Shown here: positions 23,301-33,440 of the stretch, piece after piece
Numbering within the stretch: position 1 is the first letter of the stretch
Layout of the letters: each line of letters starts with the position of its first letter
Assembly (NCBI GenBank): GCA_947652115.1
Contig: OX393567.1
Location: 2,240,614 to 2,304,613, forward strand
Direction of reading: 5' to 3'
Source: Blastomussa wellsi
Lineage: Eukaryota > Cnidaria > Anthozoa > Scleractinia > Plerogyridae
DNA length: 64,000 bases
Position numbers and translations under genes: made by a program
The notes under the pieces: generated by a model
What the model was told of the DNA's origin: nothing
Databases searched by the model: none
Seen by the model: only the letters and a program-made list of their open reading frames with translations

Positions 23301-26300
23301 CCTCTAGTTCTCTCAGAACATGCTAATGTTGCCCGAGTCTCGTGGCGGTCCAATAATTATCTTTCTCTTTTTAGACTTTGCATGCTTCGCTATCCAATAT
23401 CAACATCATTACAAAAAGGGAAATATGTCCATGACACCTTGACAAGTGTATCTGAGACGCCAACTATACTGCATCCAGTTGGCTTGAAACAGCAAAATGT
23501 TACAGCACTATTTGTTCCTCCTTCCAGTGTAAACAACTCTCTTGCTGTAGTAGAATCCCACACCTAGCAGGGTAGCAAAAGATACCAGTATTAACCAGAA
23601 CAATTTATCACAAATGGTAAGAAGGCTACCGCTTTTACAGGAAACATGATTCCAGAGTCCATAGCCAGACCCTTCATCTTGTATTTAAAAATGTTGACTT
23701 GAATAGATTTGAACACTCCACTTACTGTAATTAAAAAAATTACATTAAATTTTAAAAGCACACACTTTGTCAAAAGGATCTTTCTAAGGCTGTTAGAAAG
23801 TCGAGTTTCTGTAGTGATACCAATAATCACAGCCAGGGCTATCAAGGGGCATTCACAACTGCAAAATTTTAAGGGGGTCATTCATGATCAATACAGTGCC
23901 AAATTTGACGGTACATGATCAATCATTTCCATTTTTCTTCAGAATCTGTAATTTTAATACCTCTAGAATTGGATGGGATGTTAGCCCATTTCTGGAGCCA
24001 AAGTTGTCTTGCCCACTCCAGTAAGAACACGAATAACTGTTTAAAGTCACTTTATAATTCTATGATCAGGGATGCAAATAACAGTCAGACATCGGAAAAT
24101 GGCTGACCAAAATTTCCCAAATAAATGTTTGATGAAATCTGTGGTTAGACAGAATATCGTGACATTTTTTCTTGCCTTCCATTGTAAATGCCAATGTTTC
24201 GTGTTGACAACACACTATCGAGTAGTAACCTCAAAATGGTGACGTGTACGTCTTTCCGTAGGAAAAAATATCTGTAGCCCTGTATAAGATTCAGATAAAC
24301 ATTTTTGGAACATAATTACCTTAACTAGGGTGTCATCAGAGCAAGAGACGATTCTTGCACCATCAGGTGAATAACAACAGCAGCGGACAATATCTGCATG
24401 CCCGGTATAAGTGATGCACTGTGCCCCACTATCACTATTCCAAACCTATGTTTTCCATGAAAACAAAAACAATTCCATTGAAATATAAAAAGGTCACAAC
24501 ATTTGCCAGCCCAACATTTGAGTGAAGGATAGCAGAACAATTAAATTCTGGTTTAAAATTAAAAACGAGTTTGATTTGTCTCATGTTGATTAGCATAATC
24601 TGAAACAAAGGGAAATCAATATCAAACTGGTTTAAAACATTTTAAACCAGGGATAAATTTAAACCACAACATATACATCCTGCCCAATAAATTTACTCCC
24701 AAGTTCCTGTCCATTGTTCAAGATCACGGCATTTGGAATAAACAGAATTAAAAGACAAATTTTACATGTAAAAACCCTATTTCTCTACAATCTGAACTAA
24801 CTGTATCGCCAAAATGGTCTCATTTTGACATTCTGAATAGGTACCTTGACAGTTTTGTCAGCAGAACAGGAAACAATGTTCTTGTCATCTGGTGAAAACA
24901 TGCATGTGAACACCTCTTGATTATGGCCCTTGAAACTCAACAGTTCTCTTCCACTATTACTGTCCCAAACCTAAATAAAATTGATGAAAACGGAGCAATT
25001 ATTATTAGGAAACAAGTCTTTTTAAAGTTTCTCTGTCAACACTATTCACCGAAGTGGAGGTGGTTAGTGGTGTATATTTACCAAGCCGCACAACGGTGAG
25101 GTAAATATCCAACACTAGCCACTGACGCTGTTTTAGTTTTATTATTATGTTACCTCTGCTCAGGAGCAAAGGTGTGTTGACTTGGCCAAGCTTGTTCAGT
25201 CCAGATGGTAGGATATTAGCCAAGTTCTTTCTTTGTTTGTGGACTAAAACAAAGTCGAGGTCCATAAACACACAAAAAGAACAAGGCCAACTTGACCGAA
25301 CAAGCTTGCTAAATAAAGGATTGTTTGAATGACCCAAAGGACGCCAAACACAGCAAATGATTTCGCGGGATCACGGGCCATCCAGGCCGGTCAAGATGGC
25401 TCCATCTCGTCCACCCAAGTAGCCAATCGCAGCATGCGATTTGCACCATCTTTAACGCACACAAAGCCAGTCATATAATTGCCTAATGGTTAGTGTGCTG
25501 GACTCCAGATCAGGCCATCTGGGTTTGAGCCCCTGGCTGGGCACTGTGTTGTGTTCTTGGGCAAGATCCTTTACTCTCACGGTGACTCTCTCCACCCAGG
25601 TATATACATGGCTACCATCAAATTTAATGTTGTCGAGTAACCTCATAAGGAACATGCATCTCATCCAGGGGAGAGTAAGTTGCTTCATGCAAACACAGAC
25701 GTTACCCAGGGCAGCAACTCTTTTCATAAAGATAAATGTAGAAGCCAGCCACACCTCAAGTCTTTCCAGGAGCAAACCATCAAATCTTCGACTCTCAAGT
25801 CAGCTTGGCAACACTGAAGATAAGAGATAACGCTTGCAGTAACGGACAATACACAAACCTTGACAGTGTGGTCAGCAGAACATGAAGCAATTCTAGAGTC
25901 ATTACTTGAGAAGGCACAACAGTAAACCATGTCAGAATGGCCCATCAAAGATAGCAGCTCTTTGCCTGACTGACTCTCCCACACCTAGAATATTATGACA
26001 AATCATAAGTGTATTAATTTAAATATTAATTGATTTATCCTTGCATTTATCACTCACTAAAGCTTTGTTTAAAAACAAAAGACTGTTTGTAATGCACAAC
26101 TAATAAATATGAAATTCAATGTGACGAAAAAGATGCCCAAGAGACAGATTTGAATATCGCCTGGCCGCATCCAAAATATCTCAAACAACTGACATGTACA
26201 AGCAGAGTGTCCCACCTGCCATAGTCAGAGAAATTTACTGTTGTTGGAGTTAAAAAGAAGTTAGTTGTACTGTACGTACCTTCACAGTTTTGTCTGCACC

Positions 26301-29300
26301 ACATGACACCACTTTGCTGGCATCCTGCGAAAACCGGCAGCAGTATACAGCTCCTTCATGAATTTTCACAGTTATCAGAAGCCTGTTTTGTGATTCCTCT
26401 TTCTGATTACTAAGAATCAAACCAATCAAGTGTTCAGTTATGAGTAAAGTCTGTGTTAGAGTGCAGTGCCCATCAGGCCGGAACTAATGTCCCAGTTTCC
26501 TGAACATATTCAAGAAACAGGAATAAATTGCTACCGAAACTTTTCCTGTTCCTTCAGAATGCGTTTCAGAAATAATTATGAGTTTTGCCTTCAGTTCCCC
26601 ACACACAATGCAGTGTCCTGGTCAGGGCTCAAACGCTCAATTCAGAGTCCTGGGCACTAACCATTAGGCTACCACACCTCCCTTTAACTCGGTTATGATC
26701 ACTAAAATTTAAAAAAAAAACTTACGACAGCAATTTCTCACCTCCAATCAAGGTAAAAGCTCCCTTCAGTTGCCATTTGGGTGGCTTTCTCTTGTGCCTG
26801 TTTGTAGACTTCTGAATCTGTGTATTCACTCAGACCCATCTGGAGCAAATCAGGAAGTGGCTTTACCACAAACTGATGTGCATTGACACTTGCAAAATGG
26901 TGGAAATCTTCTATGACTTTTAAATCCTAAAAGTACCACAAGAAGCAGCATAATTATCACTGATAAAGGTCAAAGGAAAAGTCTGTATTTGAGCCAAGTG
27001 GTCCATCAGGCTGGAGCTTATCCCAGCCTTCTTAGTATCAAGTGAATAGGGAGTAGGAGTATTTCTACTCTCCCTCTAGATAGTTGAGGGAGGCGCAGCC
27101 TAATGGTTAGTGTGCTGGACTCCGGATCAAACAGTCCAATGTCAAGCCTCGGCCGGGGCACTGTGTTGTGTTCTTGGGCAGAACACTCAGTGTCTCTCTT
27201 CTCACAGGTGTATAAATGGGTGGTATGGGCCACTGGGCACAGACTTAACCTTATCTTTACCTAGATGCGAAGCTTATCCATGACAGGGTAACCCCAAAGT
27301 ATTAAATTCACCAATACCCATTTCACTGAAGAGGCGCACTATGGCAATAAAGTGTCTAGCCCAGGAACACCAGGCTGCCACAATGCTCCGGCCAGGCCTC
27401 AAACCCAGAATACTTGATCTGAAGTCCTGAGTGCAAATTCCTGCTATCTCTTAACAGGAACTTCCACTCTTTTGATACATTGAAGCTACTATAAGTTGTT
27501 TCCAATAATGCCTAAATTCCAAATGTTATTAGCTGAAAAAATAAATAAGATTTTTATTAACATCTGTTTCAGCAAAAATGAAAAAGATTATCACTTTTAA
27601 ATTTCCCATACGCCGCCATTTTAGATTTTGTGACGTGTAATGGTTGCCACGACCATAATGCAGAGCATCTTTTTTGAGAAACAACTGGGCAACTATTACA
27701 TATCATCAAATCCAAAATGGCAGCATACAGGCAATTTAAAAGCAATCTTGTCCAATTTTTGTTGCTATAAAATGATATTTCTTCATGAAATGGTAAAATT
27801 TGGAATTTAGGCACTATTTCAAACAATTCAGCATCAACTTGTCATAAGAATGAAGGTTCCCTTTAAAGGTTTCATCCTTGCACACAGTTCATGCTATAAC
27901 CGACCTTGTTCTCAACATGTCCTTTGATTGACAGATAATCATTCAGGAGATCGGCAGGGCCAGTGACACCAAGCTTGGCAGTGAGCCACCTCAGATCTGT
28001 AATAAGTTTTTGTGCCTCTCCTATAAGACCTGCCCTGAGCATGTGTCGAAGAAGATTCCAATGAATGTATCCATCATCCTTCATCTCACTAAACTTCCCT
28101 AAAACCGACAAGAACACAAATATATCAAAACATGCATTTCTAAGAACTGAACTTAAGACCAAAGGCAACTTCTTTCCACCTTATTCCAAAATGGCTGATG
28201 ATTTTAATTGCACATACAAATTGGCCCTTGTTGCCTTCTTCGAGATAAAACATTCTTTTGATTTTTGAGCTTAAAAATGAGGCAAGGGCTAATTTGAATA
28301 CCAACAAAAGAAAGAATATTAAGATGGCAGCCATTTTGGAATAAGGTGTATATGTTGCAGGTAAAATGTGTTCACAGGTAAAACAAATGATCAAACTAGG
28401 TCAAATCTGTAGTTTTAATACAAACTAGGTTAAATCCTTACTTTGTGATTGATGTGTAAAGTCTTTGACAAAACTAGGTTAAATGTGTTGTTTCAACTAG
28501 ATCAAATGTGTACTAAATGTAATTCTAATGAATTTTTAAAATTGAGGTTTTTGTAGTTCACCTGGTTTCTTTCAAGTTTAAATTTCTCAAAAATATTTGT
28601 ACAAGATATTATAGTTGTAATTAGTAAAATCTGGTTTAAGGGTTAGCTTTGTGAAGTGAAAGGGGCAGCTTTTATTGGCCAGCCTTGCGGGGCTCGGGGA
28701 CCTTAGCATTTGTGGTGTTGCTACCGTCATGCTGCAGTTCCGGGCTGTTGTCAGGGCATATCTTGCATTCGCAGGGTCAGCGGTATTCTGACGCGTTTTA
28801 TGCGTGCGCCATAGCATGTGCTTGTAGCTTTACTCAGCGTACAGGGCGATTTTGTAGCTCGCAATTTTTAGTGTCCCCTCCTTCCTCCCCCCTTTTTTGT
28901 GGCGTGGCGTTTTTAGCATTGGCGTTTTTAGCGTTATTAATCTTTGTAGTTTTCTTCCACTGATCTTCCAGTTGAAGTTCAGTGTGACGGGTGCTAGGGT
29001 TGGGCCTGGGTTAGGCAGGCAGGGGCTTGTGGCTGGGTTGCAGGTAGGGCAGGCTATTGGAGTGTTCTGGGTTTGGGGTCGGCAGCTCCAGTCCCAGCTT
29101 CCTTGGCACCCAACCTCCATTTGTGACAAAGGCGTTAAAATGCCATTTACAAAAAAGCTTACCCTTATACACCTTTCTGTATCTGTCCACTAGTTTTTTG
29201 TGCACAGCTTCTAAGTTTGTAGCTTGTTCTTGAAGGAAAGTTAGTTGTAGGTTGTGAACACTGTACCATGTGCCTGCTATATCATCAGATGATACTGTTC

Positions 29301-32300
29301 TTCTGGCTAAAGATTTATTGACTAAGTCTTCCATCCAGTCTTCCACAACTTCAAACTGAAAATAAGTAAATCAAGTGACTGAGTACAAGTAAATGTTGAT
29401 TGACTATACATTGAGATTGAACGACTGATCAATGGCTCGTTCACCAGTTAGATGGTTGGTTGATTGGTTGAGTGAAGGAGTAGCTAAGTGTTTCACTAAT
29501 TGATTGACCAAATGACTGACTGGTATTAACTGCAGACATGACTGACCACCTGCCCATGGAGCTTCAAATTGTCTATTGCACATCTTAATCCACCGTAGTA
29601 AAAAAGATGGTGGCTGTACATTTTACCACAATGCCTTGCGACCCTAACACTGCCCAAATGGTATATAGAAAGTTAAAATATTAATGAAATTCGTCCCTGT
29701 AGTAAAAACCTTGTTCTTGAGGAGTTTGAAAGTTTAGCGGCTTTTCTTTGCGTTTTTATAAGCGTTTTCAGGGTTTTCACACACAAAGAATTATAGGTAA
29801 ACATACCAGTCACCATCTTTTTACTTAAGGTGGATTCTGAAAAACTCTGTATTTTAATTAGTTACCTCCTCGTCCCAGAGTATACACAGAACCTGTGCAG
29901 GAACTTTTGACTCTTCATGGAACACTGCAAAGTCTTCATAAATGTCTCTCAGTTCATCAGGCAGGTTATTGATGCTCATTCTAATTGCTTCAGTAAGTGT
30001 TGGATATTCATACTCAAACTTTTGTTTAAGCTTGCTAACATTCTTCTTCTTTAGCTGGCTAACATAATACTGCCATCTCTTTGGATGACTGCGAAGCAGA
30101 GCACCTATCATGCTAATAGCCAGAGGAGAGCCATTTGTAAGATGGAATATTTCTTTGGCTTCTGCTGGAAGATGAACTACTTGTTGATTTGTCCACTGAG
30201 CTAGAATTTGTAATGATTCACTTTCTGTGAAGCCCTCACTGATACGAACTTTAGCTTTCGATCCACCAACCATGTTTGTGATTGCTGCATCACGCGTGGT
30301 TACCATGATGCGACAACGAATGTCAAAAAATTTAACATCGCCAGAATCCCATAAATCATCTAGTACTAGCAAAGATCGTGGGTGCTGGTGGGCAAAGAGC
30401 ATTCTCAGCCTGTCTTTTGCTTCTTCAGTATTTCTGGGAGGCTGTCGACTGTGGTCGGGATCAAGTCTGGCACAAAGATTTTGCATTAGCATTAGAAGTT
30501 TTGAATGGTCTATGGGGCCAATTCGTATCCAGTGCACGCCACCAGGGAAGCATTCATCTAGGAGAACAGCACTTCTAAGAGCTTCAGAAGCAAGCACAGT
30601 CTTCCCACAGCCAGCCATACCATGCAGAATAACCCAGCCATCTCTTTCCTGTAGAGATCTCAAGGCAGTACGGATCTTGTGGACATCTTTTCCTCTGTTG
30701 GCAAAAACTGTCGGTCGCTGTGGCACACCACCCTCTAGGAGCACATTTTCAACTGAAAAAAAAAACACTAAGGCCAATAGTTCTGGTGAAAAGGCAGAAA
30801 TAAAAGAATGCAATGGAGTGAATTGTTTCATGTTCAATTTGGAATCTGAGGTGGGTACTGATCTTACTCTTGTGTACATAGCCCGGGATAATTACAATAC
30901 CTAAAAATGTTTGAGCTACAATCTGCAGTAACTAGAGCTAATCAATATTATTATGAGATGAAATGCTTGTACTGTAAGTGAAAATACTAATTATATCACC
31001 TTATTTCACATTTACCTCTTTCTAATAAATCTCTTACATCTGAGATTTTTCGTGGACTCATGACATGTTCTTGTAAAAGTTCTTCCAGGTGAGGGTACGG
31101 TTCCTCTAGAGATTCACGGAAATGATAGAATGCTGCGTCACTCTTGGTTGATAACAAATCCAGCAGCTTCTCGGCTTGTCTTCTTGAAGTTATTTCAGCT
31201 CTGATGAGTTCAACATCATGAACATCGAACACCATTTTACTCTGAAGAAAGTTGAGAACGTCATCGACCAGCAGATCGTCAACAATCTCCACTCGGTTAA
31301 CAGTAAGAAGATCATTGTGTTCTACAGTCATCATTTCTACTGTTGGTATGAAGAGAGTAGAAAACAAAAATATTTCAGTACAGCGTGACACTTCAAATTA
31401 TTAAAAATCACTAAATAAATACAGAAATGCTCTTCTTAGTCATAAAATGTATTAGAACCAGGGGTTTCATTAAGATTGTAGTAGGGGGCATCAGTAGCTG
31501 GTGTTGAAACTCATAACCTGGGCAAAGTGCCTGGTGCCTGGCTCTCAATGAAACTATTAAAGAATGTATCCATTAATTCTCGTGTACAACTGACTGTTGC
31601 AGTCAGCAAAATCTTTTTTAAGAATGGTTTTATTTACCATGTCGAGGTAGGGCAGGAGTTTGAGCATGCCAAACTTGCAACAAGTTATTCAATTTTATTA
31701 CAGAATCATTCGCAGATATCTCTGAAGGGTATGACGTACATCTTACTTTATTTTTCTGATTGACATAAGATGAGGCAAACTGCGAGGTGTTGACATTACT
31801 TGTCAAAATCAACCAATCAGAGGGTATAGCAGCTCCTGCTGTACAAGAAGGGGCTTGTTGAAGAAAATCTTACAGGCCCTTGTTCCTGCTCTCGCTCTAA
31901 GCCTCCCTCGTTTTCCCCTCGCTCACCCGCTTCTTTCTCCGCCCTGACTTCCTGCTAAGTATGATATTTTCCTTTCTCCCCCTGACAATCTATCGTGGTA
32001 GTGGGGATCAGCGAAATGTACTGACCCTTTAATTTCTGATTCTTTGAGTGTTTTAGTAAAATTACATCTTTGTTTCCCGCTCTGTGGTTGAGATGACGCT
32101 CTGCCAGTTATTGTGTCGCTTGCAAGATCTCAACATACATAACAATAAAATCGATCAAATTACAGCGGTTTTGCGCCTTCCGATTGTAACAGTCTAAACA
32201 GGAATCGCCTTGATTTTTCAGTTAACGTGAAACAATTTAGTTTTGGCTTATTATTCGTGAAGCTTGAAAAAGCAAATATTTTTAATTGATTCGACTTTGC

Positions 32301-32838
32301 AAGGGAGTATTGGGGACATTAGAATCAGTCAACCAAAACATTTGCCACCTATCAATCATTGTTGGATTAAAATTATCTGACTTCGGGTTTATAGAAGTCG
32401 CATCATTCAACTAAATATAAACTTACCTGAGAGATTTATAATCAGAAAATGTTTCTCTCTTTTCAGACGAAAACTTAGTTTAAGCTTTCCATCTATGTTT
32501 CTATAAGCTTACTTACGCTGTAAAGGGGAGTCGATTCCTTCAAGAACATGATTGAACTTCTCTTCAGAAGCACCACTCTCAAACAGCCTCGCGAGATGAG
32601 GGTATTTCTCACCGAGAATTGTGAAAAAGTAGTCGAACGATTCGTAGCCCTTCAGTGGAAGAATATCCAGGAGCTTCTCTGCTCTCCTACGGGACGTTTT
32701 TTCTCCTCGAATGACCTCGATGTCATCGGAGTCGAGCACGAATTTGCTCTGCAGAAACACGACCACATCATCTACAAGCAAATCTTCCACTATTTCCTGC
32801 CTAAATTTCAACAGTAAATGCCTGTGCTTCTCGAGCAT
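17029..32838 (-). CDS. APAF1: APAF1-like apoptosome protein with tandem CARDs
   Basis: Twenty-one exons on the minus strand join without a stop into 1338 residues (human 1248). Exons: 32838-32517, 31339-31016, 30752-29866, 29355-29163, 28098-27905, 26926-26742, 26409-26280, 25984-25859, 24970-24845, 24445-24320, 23563-23438, 23174-23052, 22180-22055, 21834-21715, 21035-20910, 20502-20377, 19819-19691, 19192-19064, 18543-18418, 17956-17837, 17181-17029. Residues 1-95 and 110-205 are two CARDs. NB-ARC follows, with P-loop GMAGCGKT (260-267), Walker B LLVLDDLWD (343-351), RIMVTTRD and NGSPLAISM (GLPL-type). Winged-helix and helical parts are in exons 3-6; about 15 WD40 blades fill 702-1338. The tail IHVSADFKTFVSVDN matches the end of vertebrate APAF1. 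Known role: binds cytochrome c and nucleotide, assembles the apoptosome and recruits a CARD caspase. Cytochrome c dependence here is not established. Confidence 0.95.
19886..19905. repeat. Poly-G tract in APAF1 intron
   Basis: A run of about 15 guanines follows an (GGGAGA)n purine stretch between WD40 exons. It could fold as a G-quadruplex. It is a simple repeat with no other content. Confidence 0.5.
20035..20245. mobile_element. Fold-back MITE in APAF1 intron
   Basis: AGTAAAATCCAACTAG at the left is matched by CTAGTTGGGTTTTACT at the right. The interior has no coding capacity. Just beyond, 20280-20335 forms a GC-rich imperfect hairpin (AGCCCATTCGGCC / GGCCTCATGGGCT). Confidence 0.55.
21185..21300 (+). 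mobile_element. tRNA-headed SINE fragment in APAF1 intron
   Basis: ATCTCCATAGCTCAGGTGGT with AGAGCACTCAACC resembles a tRNA D-arm region (A box), and GGGTTCAAATCCTCC resembles a T-arm (B box). The rest of a tRNA cloverleaf is not convincing, so a SINE head is more likely than a functional tRNA. Confidence 0.5.
22362..22440 (+). repeat. GGGTCTGGGGGCATGC-type interspersed repeat
   Basis: GGGGGGTCTGGGGGCATGG with a following AATGCTCCCAGAA. Related copies lie at 16385-16445 (reverse), 46347-46440 (forward) and 49975-50055 (reverse). The shared core is a short dispersed element of unknown class. Confidence 0.5.
22745..23010. repeat. Retroposon 3' ends with CTTTATTTA tails
   Basis: (GATAA)n followed by CTTTATTTATACACGG at 22750-22785, and (AATAAT)n followed by ACTTTATTCAGATGAATAGACACAC at 22940-22980, look like reverse-strand 3' ends of retroposons. 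Similar tails occur at 8750-8790 and 63465-63495. Confidence 0.4.
25477..25735 (+). mobile_element. tRNA-derived SINE (copy 2) in APAF1 intron
   Basis: Head: CCTAATGGTTAGTGTGCTGG and GGGTTTGAGCCCCTGG. Body: TTGTGTTCTTGGGCAAGAT, TTTACTCTCACGG and CACCCAGGTATATACATGG. It is the same family as 12838-13146. Confidence 0.7.
26467..26690 (-). mobile_element. tRNA-derived SINE (reverse copy) in APAF1 intron
   Basis: Read on the minus strand, 26683-26595 contains the head GCCTAATGGTTAGTGCCC and GCGTTTGAGCCCTGACC, as in the plus-oriented copies. The body is more diverged. Confidence 0.5.
27080..27246 (+). mobile_element. tRNA-derived SINE (copy 3) in APAF1 intron
   Basis: Head: GCCTAATGGTTAGTGTGCTGG. 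Body: TTGTGTTCTTGGGCAGAAC and CACAGGTGTATAAATGGGTGG. It is shorter than copies 1 and 2 and sits next to a reverse copy at 27255-27440. Confidence 0.65.
27255..27440 (-). mobile_element. tRNA-derived SINE (reverse copy) next to copy 3
   Basis: In reverse orientation it shows ACCCATTTCACT-GAAG-type and AGTGTCTAGCCCAGGAACAC segments, matching the GTGTTCTTGGGCAAGACACTTT body, and CGGCCAGGCCTCAAACCC, matching the B box. It is diverged. With copy 3 it makes a head-to-tail inverted pair. Confidence 0.45.
28640..29160. repeat. GC-richer probable transposon fragment in APAF1 intron 4
   Basis: This intron (28099-29162) has a marked shift to GC-rich sequence with short frames on both strands and simple motifs (GGCGTTTTTAGC repeated twice, GGGTTGGGCCTGGG). 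The composition differs from the AT-rich surroundings. I cannot assign the fragment to an element class. Confidence 0.35.
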
Positions 32839-33215
32839 CTTGCTAAGATCAATTTTACATGTCTGTCAAAAATTATTTGATTTCATATATTGACAAAAAT
32901 AGCAACTGATTTTCGATGCAGACGAAACTTCCTGCCATTTTGGCAGGGGAATTCTTCCACTTGAAGGCGCATGACAAATGAACGCGGGCAAAAGCGCGGC
33001 CTCGGAAAATGTCCCGCGAGGGCCTTCCCGTAGCGTGCGGGTTTAAGTCCCGTGGTGTCAAATTTCATCGGCATGAAAGTTTCTTATTTTGGAGGTCATA
33101 TTAATACATGACCCACTATATATGCACTAAAGTGTCAGATGGGGGAGGGCGGGGGGTTGGTTACTTCAATTCCAGATGGGATGCTTTTTAAAATGTTCAA
33201 CAATTGCCTAAATGA

Positions 33216-33440
33216 CGGCAGGTACAAAACACAGGTCACAGGTCACACGTCAGAGATAGGGAAAAAAGGAAAACTCAACAATTACAGAATTACAAACTCC
33301 TTAAAGAGCACTAGAGCCCCATGCATTCTGCACTGCATTCCTTAATTGTTGATATGGTTTTTTATGCGAATGCAGCCATAATCGTCGAGTTTTCACTTTT
33401 TTCCTACCTCTGACTTGTGACCTGTGTTTTGTACCTGCCA
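33216..33440. mobile_element. MITE with 8-bp target duplication
   Basis: CTAAATGA occurs at 33208-33215 and again at 33442-33449. Between them, GGCAGGTACAAAACACAGG at the left is matched by CCTGTGTTTTGTACCTGCC at the right, with arms extending about 65 bases. The 8-bp duplication suggests hAT-type mobilisation. It has no coding capacity and is not related in sequence to the 13731 element. Confidence 0.65.

Noticed and set aside
30227..30904. 225-residue plus-strand frame
   Set aside because: It lies opposite the NB-ARC exon of APAF1 and has no domain of its own; a shadow of the real gene.
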